Below the pieces are notes generated by a model. That model was given only the letters and a program-made list of their open reading frames with translations. It had not been told where the DNA came from and searched no databases. A DNA stretch of 64,000 nucleotides from Tolypocladium sp. Sup5 PDA-1 (taxonomy: Eukaryota; Ascomycota; Sordariomycetes; Hypocreales; Ophiocordycipitaceae). The number at the start of each line of letters is the position of its first letter. The first letter of the stretch is position 1. Positions 10,686 through 20,658 of the stretch are shown here, piece by piece. A program made the translations under genes and the position numbers. The DNA is taken from positions 1-64,000 of the forward strand of contig JPHH03000040.1 of NCBI GenBank assembly GCA_000750105.3, written 5' to 3'.

Positions 10686-11376
10686 GGCGGAAACACCATG
10701 TTCGGAGTGGCAGAGCGGGAGATGCAGTCGTTGACGCAACCAGCGAGGCAGCAGCTGCGCCGTCGCCAAGAAGCTCGCAGACGCCGTGGACTGAGTTCGA
10801 TGGTGAGATGACGGTGCAGAGCTGATATCCTGTTTCCCGATATTGTAGACGGGCAGAACGAGACGCCTTGTGAACCAATAACGTATCCACTGATGCGCCG
10901 AAGCACCTTGATGGGCTCTGCTGGAGATGAAGACTTGGCGCAACACTTGGTGACGTTGTGAAAGAGTTGCGGGAGGTGGTGGCTTGGCACTACATACCTA
11001 CTCGTACGAAGTACGTAGGTAAAGTTGATCCAGCAGTTGGTGGTGGGGGCAGAACAGTGGCCTTGACAGGGGTGTGCGGCTACGTAAGGTGACGGGAGAG
11101 TGCTCGAATCCCAGTCGCAAGCCAATCGATTTTCTTCCACGTTTCGCAAAGGAAACGCATCTCCTGACAATCTCGACGTCCCATTCTTACTGTTCCCTGG
11201 CAGAAATCCCCTCGAAGCCCGCGTCGCCGGCAAACGATTCCCGACCGAGGTGCTGCTGCGAGCGCCATGTCGCGTGTATAATATCCAGCCACAACAGCTT
11301 CTCATTGTGTCTGGAGTCCGTACCTGGCCTTTTGCGCGCCTGGAATATTAGAGGCGTAGGCCTCGCGGCTCCCACC
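10686..11376. promoter_or_regulatory. Divergent promoter region, NFKBIL1-like (-) and ZIP transporter (+)
   Basis: This 691-bp space lies between opposed start codons. It contains an imperfect hairpin at 10996-11020 built round TACGAAGTAC, a member of the dispersed palindrome family. No gene is seen within it. Confidence 0.5.
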
Positions 11377-12808
11377 ATGGCTGCCATATTCTTGCTTCTA
11401 GCATTATGCGTGAGTTTGGTCCGAGTCCGCTTTGCGCATGTACGTCCATGGCTAACAGGACTCTGCTCTAGGCCGTCATGGCATTGGCGTCAGGATTCCC
11501 GCACCGAGGCTGGTCTCTGCAATGCGCTGACTGATACCATAGTTCGTTCCTCGCCGGAGTGCTGCCGCTGTCCCTGACGCTGTCGCAATCACAACTACGC
11601 CTAATATCGAGTATCGGTGTCGGTGTACTAGTAGGGACATCCCTTATCGTCATCATACCAGAGGGAATAGAGGCCGCCGCGACACCGGCGTCGTCCCATG
11701 CCCACAAGGCAAGGAGTTTGGCGCGACGAGCCCCGTGGAAGTTCGCGATCGAAGAGCGAGCCATCATCGAGTCCATTCCGGCGGCCAATATCGATTTGCG
11801 ACAAGACAGCATACACGGTGGAGACACGGACGCGATCCTGTCTGGACTTGTTGTTCCTCTATCACGTTCCGGGTCTTTAGGGGAGAGGGAGGGCGGGCCG
11901 GCTGCCGACACGCCTGCGGATACGCCAGGGCCAGCGCCGGAGAAGCCAACGGAAGACAAAGACAAGCACGAGCACGAAGAAGAAGGGCATACCGAGATAC
12001 CGGCTTTTGAAGTTGGGTTCTCCATGGTGGCGGGGTTTGTCCTCATGTTCCTCATCGACCGGCTACCCAGACACGCGACCGATACTTTCCAATCCGCCCC
12101 CGAGACGACCCATTTCAGCCTCGATAATCTAGGAGGCGATGGTGCCCGGGAGTCTGTGGACGAAGAGGCGGGCGGCTTTCTGGGGTCACTGACACCGACA
12201 CCCAGGAGCGCTCGCAGCCTCGCGACGACGATTGGGCTCGTGATTCACGCGGCGGCCGATGGCATTGCCATGGGCGCATCGTCCACGACATCGAATATGA
12301 AGCTGGGGCTCATCATCTTCGTCGCCATCATGATTCACAAGGCCCCGGCCGCCTTTGGGCTGACGTCTGTGCTCCTCAGGCAGGGGCTGTCGAAACGGGC
12401 GGCGCGGGGCCACTTGATCGTCTTTAGCCTGGCAGCGCCGGTGGGTGCTCTGTCGACGTGGCTCTTGATCACCCTGCTAGGCGGCGATCACATGGAGGGC
12501 GAAACGGGGCAGTGGTGGACGGGCATGTTGCTGCTCTTTTCTGGGGGGACGTTCTTGTAAGTCTCGTCCTACGGGAGCCCTCCTCCGCGAGATCGATGTG
12601 CTGACCAGGATACAGGTATGTCGCCATGCATGCGATGCAGGAGGACGGGGGATCACACAGCCACGACCACGGCTCGGGATCCAATGGCTACGCGGAGGGA
12701 GGCTCCGCCAACCAGCGGAAACCAAGGGGTCCTCAGATGCGCGATACGCTGGCCACGGTGGCGGGCATGTTTCTGCCTCTGCTCACGCAGTTCGGGCATC
12801 ACCATTGA
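11377..12808 (+). CDS. ZIP-family metal transporter (SLC39A9/ZIP9-like)
   Basis: Four exons, 11377-11409, 11472-11488, 11543-12556 and 12616-12808, give 418 residues. Exon 2 is only 17 nt; its donor GTCAGG is weak, but the join restores the family N-terminus (AVMALASFLAGVLPLSLTLS). The exon 1 and exon 3 donors are good. Transmembrane segments are seen near residues 1-25, 30-60, 150-170 and through the C-terminal half. A His/Glu-rich loop (KHEHEEEGHTE) precedes TM3. The metal-site helices carry HAAADGIAMGA and MIHKAPAAFGL, the latter diagnostic of the ZIP9 branch. The C-terminus has a further His patch. ZIP proteins move Zn2+ (and some other divalent ions) into the cytosol; ZIP9 relatives sit in Golgi or plasma membrane. 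Confidence 0.88.
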
Positions 12809-15755
12809 AACGAAATGCTCCTGTTCTATATTATTTCTTCTGCGGCGGAAGAAAGAAAGATGTCATGTGGGCAAGGGGTACGATATAGACTGGGGGGACT
12901 GGCTTGGGCACCAGCGACTGCGTACGGACTCAACTCACGATGACGACTCATAGGTGGGCATTTGTACGAAAAGCGGGTTTTGTGCCAATATAGACGGCAG
13001 CGGTGCGGACAATTTTCCAAAACAACGCTTTCTGCTATTTTAATAAACTGGAGCTGGGTATTCACGAGCTACTGAATGGGAACGAGCTCCTTGCACGAAC
13101 TCTTGATCGTGCAGCACAAGCGAGCGTTTCAAGTTCAGGCCCATGCATCCCCACCGTCGCGATATCCGCAAGCCAACAAGGCCAGCAGATCACTCACTCC
13201 GTGGCCCTTGTCTACGGCATCTGTCATATCATTGAGCATGTCGACTTTTATACAGTTTATCGACATCCAAGGGATGCATGCCACTATCACAGACGGACCC
13301 AATGATGAGAGCCCTGTGCCTAAGATGGTGTCACCAGACCGCAGAGGTGGCTCGGAGGGGCGGGCCGGTGCATGTGGGATGGGGAGAGGAGTTTGCATAA
13401 CGTGGAGCGGGCCGGTTGGTTTTGTCGACATTGTTGGCCGTTATTTCTACGACAGGGTGGGTGACGTGCCGTTTGGGAAGAGGACAAGTGTGCCCAAGGG
13501 GTTGATCGTGAGGTGTACGAAGTACGTACTTGGTGGTTGGAGATGCCCGTCTGATGGGGAAAACTGAGACATTGGGGGAGGCTGGTGGGGGATGGGCCTC
13601 GTAAGAGGAGGGCGTGATCGATAGTCAGCTGGATGGGCAATGTCACCATGCCTGCGTGCGAGTAGGTTGGAGTGACAGATGCAAGGCGCGAACTCCGTAC
13701 AGACTACGGACTACGGAGTACTTACACAGCATGCATGCTGAAGCTGCCGAGGGATGCGCTCTTGGGAGGGTCCAGATGTGGACGGATACCCGAGCGCCGC
13801 ACACCTCTTGAGAGGCCATCGCGAGACCGGGTGGCATCTCCGTGATGCGCCCCGTGCTGAAAGGAGGGGAGGCTGAGCGCTAGGATCGTCCCTCCCGCGG
13901 TGAAGAGTCGAACAGTGAGTGGCACGAAGCAAAAAGTGGTGAGACGCTGGTCGCAGGCTGGCAGCGGTCTGCATGTTGGAGAACGGTCCGAGGTCCCTTG
14001 TGACGGCACGAAGCACATGCAGGGCTGCATTTACGGTGTCCTATTCCACATGTACGGAGTCGTCGGTAAGCTTCCAATGGAAAGTGCCGGCAGGTTATAT
14101 GTCAACCTCCATTATCCAATATCGAACGTTGACGAAGGCCATGCAAGGATGACGGCAGCAATATGGATGTACAGTAATACATGTCAGTCTCATCAACAAG
14201 GATGCTGCCCGTTCACCCAGTGGCTGTAAGTGCCACGGCATGCCAAACCGAGGGCCAAGGGCCAAGGTCGCACTCGCTTGTGGATCCAAGGCGTATAAAG
14301 GCGTCTACGAGTACGCCTTCTCTCGCCTGCTTGGTGCGCACTGCTGAAATGCGGTGTATTCGCTACCTTAATAGCCACGTGCGTCTCTCTCTTGTGCTCT
14401 GAACACCGAGCATCGGCTCATCCGCTTGGGAGCGTCGCTGCATCTGGCCTGAAGGTGCAGTCGGAGGACGGGCGCTTATTGGGTACCTCACCCGGCGCTC
14501 GGCAGCACTGCCGGGCCGTTTGTGCTGTGCATCCATGCTTGCTGATGCGCTGTTGGAGAGGTTCAGCAATACTCGGGTGTCCGCTGTTGGGAGCTTCGCC
14601 CTCTGCGCCGTGTTGGCTGGACGTGCTTCACCGCTCAACCGAGGGCCCTGATTCATTCAGGCACTGATGTGGCTGCAGGTTTGATTCGCAGCCTCCGGAC
14701 TGCCCCAGCCTGGGCACCCATGGCGGGGATCGCTCAGGGCCACCGATGCCCGCTGCCAGCCCAGCCACCCCAACCGCCGCAGCTAAAACAGTGGAGGGCA
14801 ACCACTGACAACCACTGACTAGCAGCTGTAGCGGGCTGGCACCACTGCCTCCCCCCAGGCCGTCCCACTACCGCGCCGCCCCCAGCTCCTACTCGTAGGT
14901 GGACTCCCAAGGTTCCTTCTCGCATCCGTCCGTCTCTCCCACTTCGCCTCGCTCATCTCAACTGCCATCCATTGCATCTCGCCTCGACCACGCCTCTCGT
15001 CCTCTTGAGCCTCTTCCTCCTCGGCCTGAGCCTCCGCTGCCTCATCCCCCCCTCCCCCGACAGCGGCAATTCGAACTGAAGCAGCCTCCATCCGCCCAGT
15101 CTGTCCTGCCTGCGCGGTTGGGCTCCTGAAGACAAGGGACTCATTTCATCTGACCGACCGCCTGTCCCAAAAGTCAATCTGACATCCATCCATCCCTTCA
15201 CTCTGGGCGTCGCCAATCATCGGCGCGCCTCATCCCCCGACCACCAGGGAGCCTCGCGGCAACCAGCAAAAAGAAAATTGTAGCGCCTGGGCTCCTCATT
15301 CGCTCTCCTTTTCTAGCCCTTCAGCGTTGGTTTGCTCCAAAAAGCGTCTGCTTGGGCCTGGCTGGCCTCCACTGTCCTGATCCTGCCCGTCCCATGCCAT
15401 TTGCGGCTACAGGTATGCGTTTCCGTTAGCGCCCCCCTCAATACTCCCGTCGTCTGCGTCTTGCTTCCCTCTGGTCCCAAGAAACCACAAACCTCCCTCA
15501 ATACCGGGCGGCGATGCTAGCATTATCCGTCTACCTCCTTGATCCAGGCTACGCGCAGGCGCTTTCTGAAGAGATTGTACAAGAGCTGACGTGACCCGCA
15601 CTGGGCTGCAGTAGGCGCCTTCCCCTCGACCCGGATCGCCTTCGGTACCGACTCCGACGACACCGCAAGCATCGCCAGCAAAGTCCTAGCCACGTTCAAG
15701 CACTACTTCGCAGAACCCGCGGCAGATCCAGCACGGCGAGACGGGACTCTACGTC
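12809..15755. other. Long intergenic region and leader of the F-box gene
   Basis: No protein-coding gene or tRNA that I can support. It includes copies of the dispersed palindrome (13516-13525; an inverted pair at 13692-13699 and 13712-13719). From about 14880 to 15500 the plus strand is C/T-rich, as in long fungal 5' leaders, so transcription of the F-box gene may begin here. An in-frame stop (TAG at 15687) precedes the ATG at 15756. Confidence 0.5.
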
Positions 15756-17997
15756 ATGGCCGGCTACGACCGACCCATGGGCTTCTCCCAGCGGAGGGGA
15801 AGCATTCTGAGCGAGGAGCTCGCCCTCAACACCGCAAACACCGTCATGAACCAACGCATAGAGAAGCTGCCCCAACAGCAGCGGCAAATGCGGGGGCCGC
15901 CGACCCCAAGCATGCCCACGCCGGCTGCCGACTTTGACCAGCAGTTGACGGGGTCCCCTCCGCCGCCGCCGACGCCTGCTGCGTCTCCCGGTCCAGCCCA
16001 CTGCCAGCCAGACTGGAGCGATGCCGCCGACGACGAGGACTTCTTCCTTTCCAAGGTCCGACAGCACTTCAAGAATTGCTCCGGCCCGCAACGGACGAGG
16101 GTCCTGGCCGACCTGCTCAACCTGTGCACCAGCCAGCAGCTGAGCTTTGTTCATCAATTTGTCAGCCCCCTGCTGAAGAAGGACCCTTTCACCAGCCTAC
16201 CAGACGAGCTTTGCTTAAGGGTGAGAAGAACTCACTCGGACACGACCTTTTAGGCACCTTTGCTAACAATATTCCCAGATATTGTCGTTTATCGACGACC
16301 CGAAAGTTCTAGCCCGAGCATCGCAAGTCTCCAAGAGGTGGCGAGACCTCCTCAGCGACGATATGACGTGGAAGAACCTCTGCGTCAAGCACGACTACGG
16401 CCGGCGGCTATCAGAAGTCAACGCTCGATCCCCTATACTTCCGATGAGATCGACGGCTCACGCTGTGGGCAACCCTGACACTGAGATGACTACCAGTAGT
16501 AGCTTCCCTGGTACTTACTCAATGTCGGGCCACTCTTCAGGGTCGCGGAGCTTTGATGGCACCGCAGGGAGGCCCAAGCTGCGATCATACAAGTCTCACT
16601 TCAAGCAACGGTATCTCGTAGAGGCTGCTTGGAGGTCTGGCGGAACGAGCGTGCACAGGAACATTACGCAAGAAGGCGGCGTCGTCACCAGCTTGCACTT
16701 GACCCCAAAGTACATCATCGTGGCTCTGGATAATGCCAAGATCCACGTCTTCGACACCAAGGGCGACGGGCAGCGAATCCTGCAAGGGCATGTAATGGGG
16801 GTCTGGGCCATGATTCCGTGGGAAGACACCATGGTCAGTGGCGGCTGCGACCGCGACGTGCGTGTGTGGGATCTGAGGACAGGGTAAAGGAGCTTCCATC
16901 TCTGGCTCCACCAAGAGGCTAACATATGCGCAGGGCTTGCTTGCACACACTCCGGGGGCATACATCGACTGTCCGATGCCTCAAGATGGCGGACGCGTAT
17001 ACTGCCATTTCTGGGTCTCGAGATACGACTCTGCGCATCTGGGACATTCGGACTGGGCTTTGCAGGAACGTGCTCGTTGGGCACCAGTCGAGCGTGCGAT
17101 GCCTTGAGATCAAGGGGGACATTGTCGTTTCCGGTAGCTATGACACCTTTGCTCGAGTGTGGAGCATCTCGGAGGGCCGCTGTCTCCAGACCTTGCAAGG
17201 CCACTTCAGCCAGATTTATGCCATCGCTTTCGACGGCAAGAGAGTGGTCACGGGTAGTCTGGATACGAATGTCAGGGTCTGGGATCCTACCTCTGGGTAA
17301 GTCGCCACTGCATTTCTCCCATATAAGGACCAGTTCACTGACCATAGCTACAGAGAGTGCCTTGCCATTCTTCAGGGCCACACGTCACTTGTTGGCCAGC
17401 TGCAGATGCGGGGAGATACCTTGGTTACTGGAGGATCCGACGGTTCCGTCAGGGTTTGGTCACTGGAGAAGATGTGCCCGATCCATCGACTGGCCGCCCA
17501 TGACAACAGCGTCACCAGTTTGCAGTTCGATGACACTCGTGTCGTCAGTGGTGGTAGCGACGGTCGGGTCAAGATTTGGGATTTGAAGACTGGCCACCTC
17601 GTCCGAGAGCTGATCGCCCAAGGCGAAGCGGTATGGCGGGTGGCGTTTGAAGAGGAGAAATGTGTCGCGCTGGCACTGAGACACGGCCGGACCGTGATGG
17701 AGGTAAGAAGCTCCCCGTTGCGCGGCATGGGACGTTGAGGACTAATGGGCGCAGGTTTGGTCATTTTCTCCACCCGAGGAGATGCTCTACGACCGCCCAC
17801 TCTCGCTTCAACAGCGCGTTCTTGAAGATAATCCTAATCGACCTTTGAGCGCCATGGCTCTGGATTACCGAGCCGGCGACCCAGCGATTGCGAGCTCCAG
17901 TCAGGACACGTCAACGCAAGACATCGACATGCAGGATGCTGGCCCATCGACGGCTCCGTTGCAAGGCGGCAACAAGACTTTTTTCCATGATGATTAG
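15756..17997 (+). CDS. F-box/WD40 protein, Cdc4/Fbw7 type (SCF ubiquitin ligase receptor)
   Basis: Five exons, 15756-16220, 16279-16883, 16934-17296, 17354-17702 and 17755-17997, give 674 residues. An N-terminal disordered part is followed by a helical dimerisation-like segment (about 95-140) and the F-box spanning the first intron (about 143-190: PFTSLPDELCLR, ILSFIDDPKVLARASQVSKR). A linker with SHFKQRYLVEAAW follows, then seven WD40 repeats (about 265-600) including VSGGCDRDVRVWDLRTG and ISGSRDTTLRIWDIRTG. It would bind Skp1 and present phosphorylated substrates to SCF. The repeats resemble Fbw7 strongly. Sulfur-regulator SconB/Met30 proteins have a different linker. The Neurospora clock F-box protein FWD-1 is another candidate orthologue that I cannot exclude. 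Confidence 0.9.
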
Positions 17998-18867
17998 ACG
18001 ATGCCAACTTGCGGGCCGGCCACAGTTGCGGAAAGCACGCCCGCCGCCTGCGTGGACCGACTTCGTGGGGACGGCATCAAAAACTTAATGTGATTTCAAC
18101 AACGAGACGAGCTCGCGCTGTTCCGGGCAGCCGTCGACTCGTTCACTCTGGTATTATGTACTTGACGCGCGCTTCAGGTTATAGAACGCGGCGTGGATCT
18201 GCGGGAAGCATGTTAACGGCGTTGCGACTTTATTCGGGCGAGCATAGCAAGAAGGGAATATTGCATCACACATCAAGCATGGGGATAGGGAGAGGTTGAG
18301 GCTTTCAGGTATGGAACAGACGTGGAGTTGGAGAGGCCAGCCAGGTGTTGGGCCTGCAGGCTACGATGGGCAGGTCACACCAGTGGTAGCGATAATACCA
18401 TGATATGGACCTGTGCAAGGTAGAGCTAGCGTATTCTGTGGTGAAGCTATCCGTAACGACGATGCTACCAGAAATAAAGCTCTCTTGGCGATTCTTCATC
18501 TTCGAAGCAGTAAGGGTGGATATCTAGTTATCACATCACAGCACACTGACGCCCACATGCTCGTATGCTTTATTTTGAGCCCTCTGGGTTAGGTAAATAA
18601 TATACCCTAGCAAGCCTGGTCATTCCTGGAGTTCTTGAACCAAGGAACCATCCCGGACCTCTTCGTGCCTTATCTTTTTGTAGGGCCGATGTCGCATCAC
18701 GTGGTTTATGCGCTAAGGCTGTTCCAGTACTAGCGCCGTCCAACACTGAGCTCAACGCTCAACACCGCGAAATTTCGGAGCTCCGCGTTCGTCGAGACGA
18801 GCACCTGTTCTCCCTCTCAGACAACTTCTCTCGACTCAATTGACCAGAGGCATCTCCAGACCCCGCG
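17998..18867. other. Intergenic region (3' of F-box gene, 5' of PDH E1 alpha)
   Basis: 870 bp with no supported gene. It presumably holds the 3' UTR of the F-box gene and the promoter of the E1 alpha gene. The last ~100 bases are C-rich, as in a leader. Confidence 0.5.
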
Positions 18868-20349
18868 ATGTTCTCCAGAGCTCTCAGAGTCCCCAGGGCG
18901 GTGCCTCTGCGCGCCAGGCCCCGGGCTGCGCCCATTGCCGTAGCTGCTCGGTTCGTCACTACGGACGCTGCGTCTGCGTCCCTCAACAACTCCGTCCCTG
19001 AGGTGAGTTCTTTGCGGCGTTTTCCCCCAGTGCACAGCAATGGGTGCTCGGAGCGCTCGTTTTGATGCGCAATGGGCTGTTTGTGGCTCTGCGAATCGTT
19101 GCTGACGGCTTCCGGCGCAGTCCGAGGATGAGCACTTCCAGGTCACCCTGAGCGACGAGAGCTTCGAGACGTACGAGCTGGACCCGCCGAACTACACCAT
19201 CGATGTGACGAAGAAGGAGCTCAAGCAGATGTACTACGACATGGTCAGCATCAGGTACGAGACCAATGGCGGCCGAGTTTGGTGTTTGGCCCAGCGTTTG
19301 CTGATAATCCCGCAGGCAGATGGAGATGGCGGCCGATCGTCTGTACAAGGAGAAGAAGATCCGTGGTTTCTGCCACTTGTCGACTGGACAAGAGGCCGTC
19401 GCCGTGGGCATTGAGCACGCTATCACGAAGCAGGATGACCTCATCACCGCCTACCGATGCCACGGTTTCGCCATGATGCGCGGCGGTTCTGTCAGGTCCA
19501 TCATCGGAGAGCTTCTTGGCCGTCGCGAGGGCATTGCCTACGGCAAGGGCGGCTCCATGCACATGTTCTCCAAGGGATTCTATGGCGGCAACGGTATCGT
19601 CGGTGCTCAGGTCCCCGTCGGCGCTGGTCTGGCTTTCGCGCACAAGTACAACGAGAACAAGAACGCCACCATTATCCTATACGGTGACGGTGCCAGCAAC
19701 CAGGGCCAGGTCTTTGAGGCTTTCAACATGGCCAAGCTGTGGAAACTGCCTGCTCTGTTTGGCTGCGAGAGTAAGTTCGATTTCTGCCGATTCAGCGTTA
19801 TGGGGGACAGCGCGTGCTGACTGACGGACTCTAGACAACAAGTACGGCATGGGTACCTCCGCTGCCCGCTCTTCGGCTTTGACCGACTACTATAAGCGCG
19901 GACAGTACATCCCTGGTCTCAAGGTTAACGGCATGGACGTCCTGGCTGTCAAGGCCGCCGTCAAGTACGGCAAGGAGTGGACTTCTGCCGACAAGGGCCC
20001 CATGGTCCTCGAGTACGTCACCTACCGTTACGGTGGTCACTCCATGTCCGACCCCGGCACCACCTACCGTACCCGTGAGGAGATTCAGCGCATGCGCTCG
20101 ACCAACGACCCCATTGCCGGACTGAAGCAGAAGATTTTGGACTGGGAGGTTGCCAGCGAGGAAGAGTTGAAGAAGATTGACAAGGAGGCCCGAAACCACG
20201 TCAACGAGGAGGTTGCTGCCGCCGAGGCCATGGCTGTGCCAGAGGCCAAGCCCGCGATTCTGTTCGAGGACATCTACGTCCCTGGATCGGAGCCTCAGTT
20301 CATCCGTGGACGAACTCCGGATGAGAACTTCTACTTTGCGCAGCAGTAG
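18868..20349 (+). CDS. Pyruvate dehydrogenase E1 component, alpha subunit (mitochondrial)
   Basis: Four exons, 18868-19002, 19121-19254, 19316-19770 and 19835-20349, give 412 residues, the usual size. Residues 1-30 are Arg/Ala-rich without acidic residues (MFSRALRVPRAVPLRARPRA), a mitochondrial presequence encoded almost wholly by exon 1. The core contains FCHLSTGQEAVAVGIE, YRCHGFAMMRGG, the thiamine-diphosphate/Mg binding motif GDGASNQGQVFEAFNMAKLW with its Asn-Asn end across intron 3, and the phosphorylation loop YRYGGHSMSDPGTTYR. With E1 beta it decarboxylates pyruvate and transfers the acetyl group to E2 lipoate in the mitochondrial matrix, feeding the TCA cycle. All splice sites are canonical. 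Confidence 0.95.
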
Positions 20350-20587
20350 ACGATGTGTGCGGCGTACCCCTATAATGAATCCTTGGACTTTTCGCCTTTT
20401 GTACTATAATCCTTCAGATAGAGGGCGGGAAAGCTCAAAATGGACTTGTCGTTTTACCGCCATGTTGTTGACGACCAGGGATCCTCCGTATTCGGTGTCT
20501 GCCATTCGGCGACTTCCGATGGCGCATTTTTTGGTGGTTGGTTGCCGTCTTCAGCGGGCAAGCTCCGTGTGGAGCGCGCACGTGACA

Positions 20588-20658
20588 TTTTTCGCGCGTC
20601 GTGACTTCCTGCCTGTCGCGAAGCCAATTAACGCGATTCTGCCTAGACCAGGCGCGTC
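20588..20658 (+). promoter_or_regulatory. Candidate G1/S (MCB/E2F-like) elements upstream of DNA ligase I
   Basis: Three CGCG-core elements lie in the 71 bp before the first ATG: TTTTTCGCGCG (20588-20598, E2F-like), ACGCGA (20631-20636, MCB core) and GGCGCGTC (20651-20658). DNA ligase I genes in yeasts are under MBF control through ACGCGT-like sites, so a G1/S role is plausible. This is inference from motif and gene identity. The rest of the space from 20350 shows nothing else. Confidence 0.4.

Noticed and set aside
11100..11120. GCTCGAATCCC as a tRNA T-arm
   Set aside because: No acceptor stem, anticodon arm or D-arm can be drawn around it; no other convincing tRNA was seen in the window.
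15756..17997. Identification of the F-box/WD40 gene as the sulfur regulator SconB/Met30
   Set aside because: The linker after the F-box (SHFKQRYLVEAAW) and the repeat sequence follow Cdc4/Fbw7, and the cysteine-containing linker expected for Met30-type proteins is missing.
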